A program made the position numbers and the translations under genes. The notes below the pieces were generated by a model that did no database searches, was not told where the DNA came from, and worked only from the letters and a program-made list of their open reading frames with translations. Shown piece after piece: positions 17,090-28,064 of a DNA stretch of 64,000 nucleotides (position 1 is its first letter; each line of letters starts with the position of its first letter). This DNA comes from Paracoccaceae bacterium (GTDB lineage Bacteria > Pseudomonadota > Alphaproteobacteria > Rhodobacterales > Rhodobacteraceae), in contig JAHEAO010000010.1 in NCBI GenBank assembly GCA_024642725.1, positions 1 through 64,000 on the forward strand, written 5' to 3'.

Positions 17090-18534
17090 TGCCGCTCTGG
17101 ACTTCGGATGACGCCGCCGCCGCGACGGGAGGTCAGAACACGCGCGACTGGGCAGCCACCGGGGTTTCGATCGACACCCGCAGCCTGCAGCCGGGCGATC
17201 TTTTCGTCGCACTCACCGATCAGCGGGACGGGCATGATTTCGTCGCGCAGGCCTTGGCCAAGGGCGCGGCCGCTGCACTGGTCAGCCGTACCCCTGAAGG
17301 CGTGCCGCAGGATGCGCCGCTTTTGCGGGTGCCCGATGTATTGGAGGCGCTTGGCGATCTTGGCCGGGCTGCGCGGGCGCGCACGGCGGCGCGGGTCGTT
17401 GGCGTCACCGGATCGGTCGGCAAGACCTCGACCAAGGAAATGCTGCGCGCGGTTCTGAGCAGGCAAGGGCGGACCCATGCCGCCGAAGGCAGTTTCAATA
17501 ACCATTGGGGGGTGCCCCTGACATTGGCGCGGATGCCCTCGGATACCGAATTCGCGGTGATCGAGATCGGCATGAACCATCCCGGCGAGATCGCGCCTTT
17601 GGCGAAGATGGCGCGGCCGCATGTGGCGATGATCACGACGGTCGCGGCGGCGCATCTGGAGGCATTCGACAGTATCGAAGGGATCGCGCGGGAAAAGGCC
17701 TCGATCTTCGAAGGGCTGGAGCCGGGCGGTATCGCCGTCATCAACGCCGATCTGCCGGTGACGCCCATTCTGGTCGCGGCGGCAAAGGCCGCGGGTGCGT
17801 CGGTGGTCAGCTTCGGCGAGGCTGACGGCGCCGACTACCGGCTGGAAACCGCGCAACTGGCGCAGGACACGCTGATCGTTCACGCGCGACACCGCGGCGA
17901 ACGGATCCTGTTCAAGGTCATGTCACCGGGCCGCCATTTCGCCCGCAACGCGCTGGGCGTTCTGGCGGTGGCAGAGGCGCTTGGCGGCGATCTGGCGCTG
18001 GCGTCCTGCGATCTGGCCAGCTGGGACCCACCCTTGGGACGCGGCGCGCGCGAAACGGTGGTTCTTGACATTGTCGACGACCATCTGACGGTGGACCTGC
18101 TGGATGACGCATTCAACGCGAACCCGACATCCATGGCCGCGGCACTGGACATCCTCGCCGCCAGCCGCACGACGGACGGGATCGGCCGGGTCGCGGCGGG
18201 TCGCAGGATCGCCGTTCTGGGCGATATGCTTGAACTGGGTCCGGACGAAGGCCGGATGCACGAAGAAATCGCTGCTCTACCGACATTGAAATCCGTGGCG
18301 CAGGTCCATTGCGTCGGCCCGCTGATGCGCCGGCTTTACGATCGCCTGCCGCCGCAGCAAAGGGGCGAATGGCACGAAACGGCCGAACGTCTGGCCGCGC
18401 GCGCGCATGTGCTGGTCGATGCGGGTGACGTGATCCTGATCAAGGGGTCGAAAGGCAGCAAGGTGTCGCTAGTCGTTGACGCCATCCGAAAACTGGGCCA
18501 TCCGCTGAGCCGGGAACCGCGGGGGAACGCGTAA
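17089..18534 (+). CDS. murF: UDP-N-acetylmuramoyl-tripeptide--D-alanyl-D-alanine ligase MurF
   Basis: Adds D-Ala-D-Ala to the UDP-MurNAc tripeptide, the last cytoplasmic stem-peptide step. It shows the STRS-like GVSIDTRSLQPGDLFVAL N-terminal domain, Walker A GSVGKTS, NHWGVPLTLAR, MNHPGEI and the C-terminal LGDMLELGP. About 481 residues. The ORF track counts a TTG one codon earlier; the ATG at 17089 sits in a TGATG overlap with the murE stop, a strong sign of coupled translation. Confidence 0.97.
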   Translation: MPLWTSDDAAAATGGQNTRDWAATGVSIDTRSLQPGDLFVALTDQRDGHDFVAQALAKGAAAALVSRTPEGVPQDAPLLRVPDVLEALGDLGRAARARTAARVVGVTGSVGKTSTKEMLRAVLSRQGRTHAAEGSFNNHWGVPLTLARMPSDTEFAVIEIGMNHPGEIAPLAKMARPHVAMITTVAAAHLEAFDSIEGIAREKASIFEGLEPGGIAVINADLPVTPILVAAAKAAGASVVSFGEADGADYRLETAQLAQDTLIVHARHRGERILFKVMSPGRHFARNALGVLAVAEALGGDLALASCDLASWDPPLGRGARETVVLDIVDDHLTVDLLDDAFNANPTSMAAALDILAASRTTDGIGRVAAGRRIAVLGDMLELGPDEGRMHEEIAALPTLKSVAQVHCVGPLMRRLYDRLPPQQRGEWHETAERLAARAHVLVDAGDVILIKGSKGSKVSLVVDAIRKLGHPLSREPRGNA

Positions 18535-19620
18535 ATGTTATTCTGGCTTACCGAGCTGTCGGACGGCGGCGATTTTTTCAACCTGTTTCGCTATATCACC
18601 TTTCGCGCAGGCGGGGCCTTTTTCACGGCGCTGATCTTCGGGTTCATCTTCGGGCGTCCACTGATCAACCTTTTGCGGCGCAAGCAGGGAAAGGGCCAGC
18701 CGATCCGCGAAGATGGCCCCAAGAATCACATCCTGGAAAAGGCGGGCACCCCGACCATGGGGGGCTTGCTGATCCTGAGTGCGCTGGTCGTGTCGACGCT
18801 GCTCTGGGCGCGGCTGGACAATGTCTATGTCTGGACCGTTCTGCTGGTGACCGTGGGCTTTGGGGCAGTCGGTTTCGTCGATGACTATCAGAAAGTCGCC
18901 AAGCGCAATGCCAAAGGCGTGCCGGGCCGGGTTCGGTTCGGTGTCGGACTGCTGATTGCGGCGGTGGCCACCTATGTCGCTTCGCATGCCCATCCGCTGG
19001 ATCTGACCAACCAGCTGGCCATGCCGGTGTTCAAGAACGTGCTGATCAATCTGGGCATTTTCTTCATCCCCTTCGGAATGATCGTTATCGTTGGCGCTGC
19101 GAACGCGGTGAACCTTACGGACGGGCTGGACGGTCTTGCGATCATGCCGGTGATGATCGCCGCAGGGACTTTGGGTGTCATTTCCTATCTCGTCGGTAAC
19201 GCGGTCTTTGCACCGTATCTGGAGGTGCACTACGTCCCGGGCACCAGCGAGATTCTGATCTTCTGCGCCGGGCTGATCGGCGGCGGACTTGGCTTCTTGT
19301 GGTACAACGCACCGCCGGCCGCCGTTTTCATGGGTGACACAGGCTCGCTGGCGCTTGGGGGCGCGCTGGGCGCGATCGCGGTCGTCACCAAGCACGAGAT
19401 CGTGCTGGCCATCGTCGGCGGTCTTTTCGTGGTCGAGGCGTTGAGCGTCATCATCCAGGTGCTTTACTTCAAGCGAACCGGGCGGCGCGTGTTCCTGATG
19501 GCCCCGATCCACCATCATTTTGAACAGCTTGGCTGGAAAGAGCCGCAGATTGTGATCCGGTTCTGGATCATCTCGCTGATCCTTGCCCTGATCGGCCTTG
19601 CCACTCTGAAGCTCCGGTGA
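18535..19620 (+). CDS. mraY: phospho-N-acetylmuramoyl-pentapeptide transferase MraY
   Basis: Polytopic inner-membrane enzyme (361 residues, about ten membrane segments) that makes lipid I on undecaprenyl phosphate. Family motifs are [28 protein letters not shown], the [10 protein letters not shown] magnesium site, and MAPIHHHFE near the C terminus. Its ATG follows the murF stop directly. Confidence 0.97.
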   Translation: MLFWLTELSDGGDFFNLFRYITFRAGGAFFTALIFGFIFGRPLINLLRRKQGKGQPIREDGPKNHILEKAGTPTMGGLLILSALVVSTLLWARLDNVYVWTVLLVTVGFGAVGFVDDYQKVAKRNAKGVPGRVRFGVGLLIAAVATYVASHAHPLDLTNQLAMPVFKNVLINLGIFFIPFGMIVIVGAANAVNLTDGLDGLAIMPVMIAAGTLGVISYLVGNAVFAPYLEVHYVPGTSEILIFCAGLIGGGLGFLWYNAPPAAVFMGDTGSLALGGALGAIAVVTKHEIVLAIVGGLFVVEALSVIIQVLYFKRTGRRVFLMAPIHHHFEQLGWKEPQIVIRFWIISLILALIGLATLKLR

Positions 19621-20036
19621 TGACTGCGGTTCGCGAAACCAATGCGATGATAGCGGGAATGGCGCCTGTCGCCCTGTCGGGGCGATGGCATTTCTGCACA
19701 GTGGCTGCGGACGATCCGCGGTGCGACAGGCTGCGCCTGATCGCGCGGGCAACGCTGGCCGAGACCGAGGGCTGGTCTCTGATCCTTGACGAAGCGGCGG
19801 CGGTCGCCGAGGGGATGACCACGGATATGCCAATGACGCAGATCTCGCTTGAGGTCCATTCCGCGCTGGACGGAATTGGTCTGACGGCGGCGATTTCCAA
19901 GGCGCTGACGGAGGCGGAGTTGCCCTGCAACATCGTTGCCGGATATCATCATGATCACATCTTTGTCCCCTCGGGCCGCGCAGACGAAGCCGTCGCGCTG
20001 CTTCGGGCGCGGGCGAAGGAAGCGGGGGCGATGTGA
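19620..20036 (+). CDS. ACT-domain protein inserted between mraY and murD
   Basis: A 138-residue soluble protein with a C-terminal CASTOR/COG3602-type ACT domain: [19 protein letters not shown], then [17 protein letters not shown]. This family binds small ligands, often amino acids, and has no known wall function. The start overlaps the mraY stop in TGATG (a GTG one codon earlier also works), and its stop overlaps the murD start by four bases, so it is probably made together with both. It could sense an amino acid for the pathway, or be a passenger; the first is only inference. Confidence 0.8.
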   Translation: MTAVRETNAMIAGMAPVALSGRWHFCTVAADDPRCDRLRLIARATLAETEGWSLILDEAAAVAEGMTTDMPMTQISLEVHSALDGIGLTAAISKALTEAELPCNIVAGYHHDHIFVPSGRADEAVALLRARAKEAGAM

Positions 20037-21439
20037 TACCGGTTCGCGGATTTGAGGGCCGTAAGGTTGCGGTGCTGGGGCTTGGGCGATCTGGGCTGGC
20101 GACGGCGCGGGCGCTTCGGGCCGGTGGCGCCGAGGCGCTTTGCTGGGACGACAGCGCCGAGGTGCGCGAGGCCGCAGAAGGGCAAGGCATCGCGATCCAT
20201 GATCTGACCCGCGGCAACTCTTGGGCCGAGATATCCGCACTGATCGTTTCGCCGGGCATTCCGCACCTTTATCCCGAGCCCAACAAGGTCATTGCCGCGG
20301 CGATGGCAGCCGGCGTGCCGGTCGACAATGATATCGGGCTGTTCTTCCGATCTTTCGCCACGGACGACTGGGACAGTTTTGAGACCACGCCTCAGGTGAT
20401 CGCGGTCACCGGGTCCAATGGCAAGTCGACGACCTCGGCCCTGATCCATCACATCCTGACCGAAAACGGCCGGGCATCGCAGCTTGCCGGAAATATCGGG
20501 CGCGGGGTTCTGGATATCGAACCGGCCGAAGACGGCGGCGTCGTGGTCCTGGAATTGTCGAGTTACCAGACCGATCTGGCGCGGGCCATGACACCTGACG
20601 TTGCGGTCTTCACCAACCTGACGCCGGACCATCTGGACCGGCACGGCGGTATGGGGGGATATTTCGCGGCCAAGCGCCGGTTGTTCGCCGAAGGTGGGCC
20701 GGACCGCGCGGTCATCGGCGTGGATGAGGCCGAGGGCGTCTATCTGGGCAACCAGCTGTCCGAAGGCCCCGAAGACGACCGTGTCATCCGGGTTTCAGTC
20801 GAGCGCAAGTTGACCGGGCCGGGCTGGGCGGTCTTTGCGCGAAAGGGGTTCCTGTCCGAATTCCGCAAGGGACGTCAGGTCTGCGCGATCGATTTGCGCG
20901 GCGTTGCGGGGTTGCCGGGGACGCATAACCACCAGAATGCCTGCGCCGCCTATGCTGCCTGCCGGTCGCTCGGGCTGGCGCCGAAGGCCATCGAGAGGGC
21001 GTTTGCGTCTTTTCAGGGTTTGCCGCATCGCAGTCAGCTTGTGGGCGAGCGGGCCGGGGTGCGTTTCGTCAACGATTCCAAGGCGACGAATGCCGATAGC
21101 GCAGAGAAAGCGCTGCAGGCCTTTGGCCGCATTCGCTGGATCGCGGGCGGGCTGGGCAAGGACGGTGGCATCGAGTCCCTGCGCCCGGTCCTTGGCTCTG
21201 TGGTGAAGGCCTATCTGATCGGCCATTCGGCGCGCGATTTCGCGCTGCAACTGGGCGACACGCCCTATGAGATCTGCGAAACCATGGCGCGCGCGGTTGC
21301 CCGAGCGGCAGAGGAGGCCGTCGAGGGCGAGGTCGTGCTGCTGGCTCCTGCCGCGGCGAGTTTCGATCAATATCCAAACTTCGAGAAGCGCGGTGAGGAT
21401 TTCATGGCTGCCGTCAACGCAGTTCTCGCCGGCGTCTAG
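20033..21439 (+). CDS. murD: UDP-N-acetylmuramoyl-L-alanine--D-glutamate ligase MurD
   Basis: Adds D-glutamate to UDP-MurNAc-L-Ala. 468 residues: an N-terminal Rossmann segment ([12 protein letters not shown]), [11 protein letters not shown], the ATP loop [37 protein letters not shown] and NDSKATN, with the final [12 protein letters not shown] signature. The start is a GTG overlapping the upstream ACT gene (GTGA). The stop overlaps the stop of the convergent DUF2235 gene. Confidence 0.97.
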   Translation: MIPVRGFEGRKVAVLGLGRSGLATARALRAGGAEALCWDDSAEVREAAEGQGIAIHDLTRGNSWAEISALIVSPGIPHLYPEPNKVIAAAMAAGVPVDNDIGLFFRSFATDDWDSFETTPQVIAVTGSNGKSTTSALIHHILTENGRASQLAGNIGRGVLDIEPAEDGGVVVLELSSYQTDLARAMTPDVAVFTNLTPDHLDRHGGMGGYFAAKRRLFAEGGPDRAVIGVDEAEGVYLGNQLSEGPEDDRVIRVSVERKLTGPGWAVFARKGFLSEFRKGRQVCAIDLRGVAGLPGTHNHQNACAAYAACRSLGLAPKAIERAFASFQGLPHRSQLVGERAGVRFVNDSKATNADSAEKALQAFGRIRWIAGGLGKDGGIESLRPVLGSVVKAYLIGHSARDFALQLGDTPYEICETMARAVARAAEEAVEGEVVLLAPAAASFDQYPNFEKRGEDFMAAVNAVLAGV

Positions 21440-22566
21440 TCGCGGCCCAGCGCGGCAGCGACGCGGGCCAGAGTCTTTGGCCTGTAGGGGGGGGAGGCTT
21501 CGCGCCAGCGCCGTCGTGCGGCGGGCGAAACGGTCGCAGCATCCTTTGGGCCCTCGCGGTCGGCGCGACTGGCAACGATGGCAAAGAACCCCTTCTTCGG
21601 GTTCGAGCGGTTGTGGAGCGGCGCGAAATCATCAATCTGGCGGCGGAAGCTGTCGAGCGCTCCCTTCGTGAATTTGAGACCTGCGGCCTCGGCGCCTTCC
21701 GCGATCCAGACCAGGGTGTTGTCGGAGAGGCCGGTGATGTCGCCACCGCCACCGACCGAGCCGTGATCGCCCGGAAACCAAAGCTGCTGATACGGCGCAG
21801 CATCGCCCGTTGCACCGCCATTCAGCCGGTCGAGATTGTCCCAAAGCGTTGGCGGATAGGCTCTGCGCCTTTCGTCGGTTGATACGGCATGCCGGGCCGC
21901 GCCGACACTGCGCGACAGGTCCGCATCGTGAAACCGGTATTTGTCGTTGAAAATCTTGGTGAAGCCGCCGAGATATCTGGGCACGCCGAGCGCACCTACG
22001 GTATCCCAGACACCGAGATAGGCGATCTGCAGAAGATGGCCGGGTTTGTGGCCGTTGTCGCGCCGCCATTCCTGTTCTTCAGGGCTGGTGGCAATTTCGG
22101 GGTTGATCGTCAGGCGGAACGCGCAGTTCTTGGGGTGGTTCGGGTGCCCGTCCTTGTCGCTGGCCCGGTAATGATCCATTGCATCGCGGACCATGTTGAT
22201 CTTGTTGCGGGTTGGAATGCCGCAAGACCGGATGAGCCCGGCCAGCGACCGTGCGGTATAAGCGCCGCGCGAGAAGCCGAAGATGAAGATCTCGTCCTTG
22301 GGCTGGTAGCTGTAGGCCAGTGCGCGGTAGGCCGTTTCGATCTTTGCGTCGAGGCCCCAACCGAATGCCCCGCCGCCGAATTTGTCTATCGTCCGCGAGA
22401 GCCAGCTTGCCCCGCTATCGGTGCCGACACCGGGGACGTAGATCAGTTGCTGAAACGTGCGCCCGTCGGTCAGGCTCATTGCTTGCGAGAGAGCTACGAC
22501 GTTGGTGCCGTATTCGGCATCCGCGTGGTTCCAGGTTCCGTCACAGAAAATCGCTATGCGTTTCAA
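21436..22566 (-). CDS. DUF2235 alpha/beta-hydrolase-like protein on the opposite strand of the dcw cluster
   Basis: A 376-residue member of DUF2235, the fold also found in Tle1 phospholipase effectors. It opens with [14 protein letters not shown], has the nucleophile motif [10 protein letters not shown] (GxSxG) near 105, then [11 protein letters not shown] and a late [13 protein letters not shown] histidine. No signal peptide or toxin partner is visible nearby. The start is a TTG at 22566, six bases after GGGAGAG; this matches family N termini better than the TTG five codons earlier. It interrupts the otherwise plus-strand cluster between murD and ftsW. Confidence 0.82.
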   Translation of the reverse strand: MKRIAIFCDGTWNHADAEYGTNVVALSQAMSLTDGRTFQQLIYVPGVGTDSGASWLSRTIDKFGGGAFGWGLDAKIETAYRALAYSYQPKDEIFIFGFSRGAYTARSLAGLIRSCGIPTRNKINMVRDAMDHYRASDKDGHPNHPKNCAFRLTINPEIATSPEEQEWRRDNGHKPGHLLQIAYLGVWDTVGALGVPRYLGGFTKIFNDKYRFHDADLSRSVGAARHAVSTDERRRAYPPTLWDNLDRLNGGATGDAAPYQQLWFPGDHGSVGGGGDITGLSDNTLVWIAEGAEAAGLKFTKGALDSFRRQIDDFAPLHNRSNPKKGFFAIVASRADREGPKDAATVSPAARRRWREASPPYRPKTLARVAAALGRD

Positions 22567-22669
22567 CAGGTTCTCTCCCAAACACCAAACCGGGGCGCGA
22601 CGAAATTCGCGTTAAAGGAGAGTATAGCAGATTGTTGACGCCCTGTCGCAGTCGGATCGGCGCTGTCGT

Positions 22670-23014
22670 TCAGTCGGAGGGGTGGTTGTGATCCGTGCGG
22701 ATCTTGCTGAGCACCTTGTCGAGTCGGCTGGATTTGAATTCCCAAGTCTGGCGATATTCATCAAGCCAGTCATATGCAAAACGCATGGGCAGGGCGCGCA
22801 ATTTGCGCGGACGGGCCTGAGCTTTCTTGCCGCCTTCGATCAGTCCGGCTTCTTCCAAGACCTTAAGATGACGGGAAATTGCAGGCTGGCTCATGCTAAA
22901 GGGTTCGGTCAATTCCTTGACCGTGGCTTCGCCTTGCATCAGGCGTTCCAAAATTGCACGCCGGGTAGGATCGGCGAGTGCAGAAAAGGTCTTATCCAAA
23001 CGAGTCTTCGACAT
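22670..23014 (-). CDS. ArsR-family winged-helix repressor
   Basis: A 114-residue ArsR/SmtB-type regulator: FSALADPTRRAILERLMQGEATVKELTEPFSMSQPAISRHLKVLEEAGLI. No metal-binding cysteine pair is present, so it is closer to the SRPBCC-associated group than to arsenic sensors. The ORF track buries it at the end of a 724-residue antisense ORF; the ATG at 23014 is the family start. The AT-rich palindrome TTTTATAAAA lies about 9 bp before it. It is followed on the same strand by the DUF2235 gene, 103 bp away, and is divergent from ftsW. Confidence 0.88.
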   Translation of the reverse strand: MSKTRLDKTFSALADPTRRAILERLMQGEATVKELTEPFSMSQPAISRHLKVLEEAGLIEGGKKAQARPRKLRALPMRFAYDWLDEYRQTWEFKSSRLDKVLSKIRTDHNHPSD

Positions 23015-23188
23015 TGGCAGACTTTTATAAAATAGAGCCCGATAGTTCCGAGTCACTGATGAAAAGTCAACGCCACATTTTGGACACAATCTGTTGCGCC
23101 AAAGTGCTGGCGAACTGCCGGAAACTTGTCTACACTTGCGCTCAGACCCGGAAAACGGGCGATTTGAGGCAGTGTTAGGCAGTAGCTC

Positions 23189-24355
23189 ATGACGGAAATG
23201 GTCTATGGCACAGTCCCCATGCGGGACGGCGAACCGATTCTTCCGCGATGGTGGCGCACCATCGACAAGCTTTCGATGGTTTGTGTTTTCATCCTGTTCG
23301 GTATCGGCCTTTTGCTGGGGCTGGCGGCCTCTCCTCCGCTCGCCGAACGCAACGGGTTTGACGCCTTCTACTATGTCGAACGGCAGGCGTTTTTCGGCGG
23401 GCTTGCGCTGGTCGCGATGATATGTACGACGATGATGTCGCCGCAACTGGTGCGGCGTCTTGGGGTGATCGGTTTCATCGCCGCATTCGTTGCGCTCGCC
23501 TTGCTGCCCTTTTTCGGAACCGATTTCGGCAAAGGTGCCGTGCGCTGGTATTCGCTGGGGTTCGGCAGCTTCCAGCCTTCGGAATTCCTGAAGCCCGGCT
23601 TTATCATCGTTGCCGCGTGGCTCATGGCCGCAAGTCAGGAAATCAACGGGCCCCCGGGTCGGATGTATTCGCTGATCGTCACGGCGGCGATCGTCATGAT
23701 GTTGGCGTTGCAGCCCGATTTCGGTCAGGCCTGTCTGATCCTCTTTGGCTGGGCCGTGATGTATTTCGTCGCCGGTGCGCCCATCGTTCTTCTGGTCCTT
23801 CTGGCGGGCGGGACGGTTTTGGCCGGTTCGCTGGCCTATAACAGTTCCGAACATTTCGCGCGCCGGATCGACGGTTTCCTGTCGCCCGATGTCGATCCCC
23901 GGACGCAACTTGGCTATGCGACCAACGCCATTCAGGAGGGCGGCTTTTTCGGTGTCGGTGTCGGCGAGGGTCAGGTGAAATGGTCTTTGCCGGATGCGCA
24001 TACCGATTTCATCATCGCCGTCGCGGCCGAGGAATACGGGTTGATCCTGGTGCTGGTCATAATCGGGCTGTTCACCACGATCACCGTTCGATCGCTCTTG
24101 CGGCTCATGCGCGAGCGCGATCCCTTCATCCGACTGGCGGGCACCGGGATGGCCTGCATCTTCGGGATCCAGGCCATGATCAATATCGGCGTTGCGGTCC
24201 GCATGTTGCCTGCGAAAGGTATGACCTTGCCGTTCGTCAGCTATGGAGGATCGTCTTTGATTGCCGGCGGGATCGCGGTGGGTGCGCTTCTGGCGTTCAC
24301 CCGCAGCAGGCCGCAAGGACAGATCGGCGACATCCTGATCAACAGGGGCAAGTAG
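23189..24355 (+). CDS. ftsW: septal peptidoglycan glycosyltransferase FtsW
   Basis: SEDS-family lipid II polymerase (388 residues, about ten membrane segments) that partners FtsI at the septum. Family features: a RWYSLGFGSFQPSEFLK segment, the DFGQ loop, DAHTDFIIAVAAEEYG, and the final VSYGGSSL motif. It is the first gene after the antisense insertion and has 174 bp upstream shared with arsR, so it may have its own promoter. Confidence 0.96.
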   Translation: MTEMVYGTVPMRDGEPILPRWWRTIDKLSMVCVFILFGIGLLLGLAASPPLAERNGFDAFYYVERQAFFGGLALVAMICTTMMSPQLVRRLGVIGFIAAFVALALLPFFGTDFGKGAVRWYSLGFGSFQPSEFLKPGFIIVAAWLMAASQEINGPPGRMYSLIVTAAIVMMLALQPDFGQACLILFGWAVMYFVAGAPIVLLVLLAGGTVLAGSLAYNSSEHFARRIDGFLSPDVDPRTQLGYATNAIQEGGFFGVGVGEGQVKWSLPDAHTDFIIAVAAEEYGLILVLVIIGLFTTITVRSLLRLMRERDPFIRLAGTGMACIFGIQAMINIGVAVRMLPAKGMTLPFVSYGGSSLIAGGIAVGALLAFTRSRPQGQIGDILINRGK

Positions 24356-24358
24356 ACG

Positions 24359-25468
24359 ATGGCCAAGCCCCCCCTTCTTGTCATCGCGGCGGGCGGAACC
24401 GGCGGGCACATGTTCCCGGCCCAGGCCTTGGCCGAGGCGATGCTGCGCCGGGGCTGGCGGGTGAAGCTGTCCACCGATGCGCGGGGCGCGCGCTATACGG
24501 GCGGCTTTCCGCATGTCGTGCGGATCGAGCAGGTCGCCAGCGCCACATTCGCAAGGGGCGGGGCGGTGGCAAAGGCGGCAGCGCCGTTCCGGATCGCGGG
24601 TGGTGTGATAAGCGCCGTGGCGGCGATGTTGCGCGACAGGCCGGCGGTTGTTGTTGGCTTTGGTGGCTACCCTTCGATTCCGGCGATCTCGGCCGCGAAG
24701 ATCCTGCGGCTGCCACGGATGATCCACGAACAGAACGGCATTCTGGGCAAGGTCAACGATTTCTTTGCCCGCAAAGAGCGGGTCAACGCGGTTGCCTGTG
24801 GCACATGGCCGACGAAACTGCCGGGCGGCGTGCAGGGTGTGCATACCGGAAATCCGGTGCGCGCGGCGGTCCTCGACAAGGCCGGCGCGCCCTATATTCC
24901 GCCCGGAGACTATCCGATGTCCTTACTGGTCATCGGCGGGTCTCAGGGGGCCCGAATTCTGTCCGATGTCGTGCCGGAAGCGATCACGATGCTGCCTGAG
25001 GCTTTGCGCGCGAGGCTGCGGGTCGCGCATCAGGCGCGGGACGAGGACGAGGCGCGGGTCACGGAATTTTACGCAGCGGCCGGGATCAAGGCCGATGTGC
25101 AGCCGTTCTTCACGGACATTCCGCGCCGCATGTCCGAGGCGCAGCTGATCATCAGCCGCGCCGGCGCGTCATCTGTTGCCGATATCAGCGTGATCGGCAG
25201 GCCTTCGATACTGATCCCCTTTGCAGCCGCCGCTGCCGATCACCAAACCGCAAATGCGCGCGGGCTGGTTAACGCCGGGGCAGCGATACTGATACCGGAA
25301 TCACGGCTTGAACCCGGATCGCTGTCGGAGCAGATAGAGGCCGTCTTTTCCAATCCAGAGGCCGCGGTGAAAATGGCGCATGCAGCACTCGATGCGGCGC
25401 GCCCGGATGCGACCGAGCGATTGGTGGAGATGGTCGAGGGTCTGGCAGGCAAGGGGCAGAACGAATGA
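24359..25468 (+). CDS. murG: undecaprenyldiphospho-muramoylpentapeptide beta-N-acetylglucosaminyltransferase MurG
   Basis: GT-B glycosyltransferase (369 residues) converting lipid I to lipid II at the inner face of the membrane. It has the N-terminal [15 protein letters not shown] loop, [23 protein letters not shown], the [11 protein letters not shown] diphosphate loop and the C-terminal [12 protein letters not shown] donor site. Its ATG lies 3 bp after the ftsW stop; its stop overlaps murC (ATGA). Confidence 0.97.
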   Translation: MAKPPLLVIAAGGTGGHMFPAQALAEAMLRRGWRVKLSTDARGARYTGGFPHVVRIEQVASATFARGGAVAKAAAPFRIAGGVISAVAAMLRDRPAVVVGFGGYPSIPAISAAKILRLPRMIHEQNGILGKVNDFFARKERVNAVACGTWPTKLPGGVQGVHTGNPVRAAVLDKAGAPYIPPGDYPMSLLVIGGSQGARILSDVVPEAITMLPEALRARLRVAHQARDEDEARVTEFYAAAGIKADVQPFFTDIPRRMSEAQLIISRAGASSVADISVIGRPSILIPFAAAAADHQTANARGLVNAGAAILIPESRLEPGSLSEQIEAVFSNPEAAVKMAHAALDAARPDATERLVEMVEGLAGKGQNE

Positions 25469-26868
25469 ACGCAGCGGCAACGAAACTTCCCACCGAGATG
25501 GGACCGATCCACTTCGTGGGCATCGGCGGAATCGGGATGTCGGGCATTGCCGAGGTGTTGCTCAATCACGGCTATACCGTCCAGGGGTCGGACCTGAAGG
25601 CCAGCAAGATCACCGACCGGCTGAAAAAGCTGGGTGCAACGATCTTTGAAGGCCAGCGGGCCGAGAACCTCGAGAATGCCGAGGTCGTTGTCATCTCGAG
25701 CGCGATCAAGCGCGGCAATCCGGAACTCGACGCGGCGCGGAACATGGGGCTGCCGGTAGTTCGCCGGGCCGAGATGCTGGCCGAACTGATGCGGCTGAAG
25801 TCGAACGTCGCGGTGGCGGGGACGCATGGCAAGACGACCACGACAACGCTGGTGGCGACGCTTCTGGACGCGGGCGGTCTGGACCCGACGGTGATCAACG
25901 GCGGCATCATTCACGCCTATGGCTCGAACGCGCGGATGGGGCAGGGCGAATGGATGGTGGTCGAGGCCGACGAAAGCGATGGCACGTTCAACCGCCTGCC
26001 TGCAACGATCGCGATTGTCACCAATATAGACCCCGAACACATGGAGCACTGGGGGTCCATCGAGAATCTGCGGCAAGGCTTTTACGATTTCGTATCGAAT
26101 ATTCCGTTTTACGGGCTGGCGGTGTGTTGCACCGATCATCCCGAAGTGCAGGCGCTGGTCGGCAGGATCACCGATCGCCGGGTCGTGACCTTCGGCTTCA
26201 ACGCGCAGGCCGACGTGCGGGCCGTGAACCTGCATTACAAGGGCGGCGTGGCGCAATTCGACATCGCACTGCAGGCCGATGAGATGGTGATCGAGGGTTG
26301 CTCGTTGCCGATGCCGGGCGATCACAACGTGTCAAACGCTCTGGCCGCTGTCGCGGTTGCACGGCATCTGGGGATGAAGGCTGCGGAAATCCGCGACGCT
26401 CTGGCCAAGTTTGGCGGGGTCAACCGGCGCTTTACCAAGGTGGGCGAGGTCAATGGCGTCACGATCATCGACGACTACGGTCACCACCCGGTCGAGATCG
26501 CGGCTGTTCTGAAGGCCGCGCGGCAAGCCAGTGACGGTCGCGTCATCGCGGTTCACCAGCCGCACCGTTACACGCGCCTGTCGAGCCTGTTCGAAGACTT
26601 TTGTGGTTGTTTCAACAATGCCGATGTTGTCGGCATTGCCGATGTCTATTCAGCCGGGGAAGACCCCATTCCCGGAGCGTCCCGCGATGATCTGGTTGCG
26701 GGGCTGATCCGCCATGGTCATCGCCATGCGCGCGCCATCGGGTCCGAGGATGACCTTCTGAAGCTGGTCAAGGAACAGGCGCAGCCGGGCGATATCGTTG
26801 TCTGCCTGGGGGCCGGCACGATCAGCGCCTGGGCCAACAACCTTCCAGCGCGCCTGAAGGAGAGCTGA
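25465..26868 (+). CDS. murC: UDP-N-acetylmuramate--L-alanine ligase MurC
   Basis: Adds the first stem residue, L-alanine. 467 residues with [17 protein letters not shown], the ATP loop [47 protein letters not shown] and HQPHRYTR. It overlaps murG by four bases and the following permease gene by one (TGATG). Confidence 0.97.
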   Translation: MNAAATKLPTEMGPIHFVGIGGIGMSGIAEVLLNHGYTVQGSDLKASKITDRLKKLGATIFEGQRAENLENAEVVVISSAIKRGNPELDAARNMGLPVVRRAEMLAELMRLKSNVAVAGTHGKTTTTTLVATLLDAGGLDPTVINGGIIHAYGSNARMGQGEWMVVEADESDGTFNRLPATIAIVTNIDPEHMEHWGSIENLRQGFYDFVSNIPFYGLAVCCTDHPEVQALVGRITDRRVVTFGFNAQADVRAVNLHYKGGVAQFDIALQADEMVIEGCSLPMPGDHNVSNALAAVAVARHLGMKAAEIRDALAKFGGVNRRFTKVGEVNGVTIIDDYGHHPVEIAAVLKAARQASDGRVIAVHQPHRYTRLSSLFEDFCGCFNNADVVGIADVYSAGEDPIPGASRDDLVAGLIRHGHRHARAIGSEDDLLKLVKEQAQPGDIVVCLGAGTISAWANNLPARLKES

Positions 26869-28064
26869 TGACGCAAGCCACGCTCAAACGCCGGATCGGC
26901 CCGGGGCTGCTGACAGCTTACGGCGTCGGTGTGATGGTGGGGGCGGGGATTTACGTGCTGACGGGGGCCGCCGCGGGGGCGGCGGGAATGTGGGCCCCCG
27001 TCGCGTTCCTGCTGGCTGCCGTGATCGCGGTCCCGACGGCATTGACCTTTTCCGAGCTTTCCGCGCGCATTCCCGAGGCGGCGGGCGACAGTTCCTATAT
27101 CGAAGCCGGGTTGCGCCGCCATGATCTGGCGCTGGCGGTGGGCTGGATCAACATCATCGCGGGGACCGTGGCTGCGGCCGCGGTACTGCGCGGTGGCGTG
27201 GGGTATCTTGTCTCCTTCGTCGACATTCCGTTCCACTGGGCTGTTTTTGGCATTGGCGTCGGGCTGGTGCTGATCGCGATTGTCGGGGTTCTGGAGAGCC
27301 TGGCCTTCGCCGCTGTGCTGACCGTGGTCGAAGTCATCGGCCTGATGCTGGTGATCTGGGCCGGCTTCGCGGCCGCGCCGGTTTCGGACTGGGCGCTGCC
27401 ATTGCCGCCGCCCGAATGGGCCGGAATTGCCGGCGCGACGGTCTTTGCCTTCTTTGCCTATATCGGCTTCGACGACATCGTGAACATCGCCGAGGAAGCG
27501 CGCGACCCCGAGCGGACGCTGCCCCGCGCCATCCTGTGGTCGCTTCTGCTGACCGGACTGCTTTACGCGCTTGTTTCACTTGCCGCGACCCGTTCGATTC
27601 CGCGCGAGGTTCTGGCGGTGTCCGAGCGGCCGCTTGCTCTGGTCTGGGAGGCGGGCTCTGGAAGGTCAGGCGTGTTCCTGTCCGCCATCGCGGTCGCGGC
27701 GGCGCTGAACGGCGTGCTGGCGCAGATCGTCATGGCCAGCAGGATCCTGTACGGCTTGGGGAAGCGGTCACGGTCGCTTCTGGTGTTCCGACAAGCGCAT
27801 CCACGCTTTGGGACGCCCGTTCTGGGCTCCGTGATCATGGGCGCGGCGGTGATCGTTTCGGCGATGACCCTGCCGGTCGCGACACTTGCCGAACTCACGA
27901 CGCAGGCGCTGTTGATCGTCTTCGCGATCGTCAACCTGTCGCTGATCGGATTGAAGCGGCGTGATCCGGCAACGCCGTTCGATGTACCTGTCTGGGTCCC
28001 GGCGTTGGGGTTCGGCGCCTGTGCCCTGGCTTTCGTCGGCTCGATATGGGCGGTGGCGTCATGA
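26868..28064 (+). CDS. APC-superfamily amino-acid permease embedded in the dcw cluster
   Basis: Integral membrane transporter of 398 residues with about eleven or twelve hydrophobic segments. It shows the APC start GLLTAYGVGVMVGAGIYVLTG, SELSARIPEAAGDSSYI in the first loop, and FFAYIGFDDIVNIAEEARDPERTLPRAI, the typical family signature. The substrate is unknown. It is somewhat shorter than many APC carriers (around 450). The start codon overlaps the murC stop by one base and its stop overlaps the next gene by four, so it is translated as part of the wall operon. Confidence 0.88.
   Translation: MTQATLKRRIGPGLLTAYGVGVMVGAGIYVLTGAAAGAAGMWAPVAFLLAAVIAVPTALTFSELSARIPEAAGDSSYIEAGLRRHDLALAVGWINIIAGTVAAAAVLRGGVGYLVSFVDIPFHWAVFGIGVGLVLIAIVGVLESLAFAAVLTVVEVIGLMLVIWAGFAAAPVSDWALPLPPPEWAGIAGATVFAFFAYIGFDDIVNIAEEARDPERTLPRAILWSLLLTGLLYALVSLAATRSIPREVLAVSERPLALVWEAGSGRSGVFLSAIAVAAALNGVLAQIVMASRILYGLGKRSRSLLVFRQAHPRFGTPVLGSVIMGAAVIVSAMTLPVATLAELTTQALLIVFAIVNLSLIGLKRRDPATPFDVPVWVPALGFGACALAFVGSIWAVAS

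Noticed and set aside
15527-17212. 561-codon minus-strand ORF opposite murE
   Set aside because: Shadow of murE with no family motifs.
22670-24844. 724-codon minus-strand ORF
   Set aside because: Only the last 114 codons are real (ArsR); the rest is antisense to ftsW and murG.
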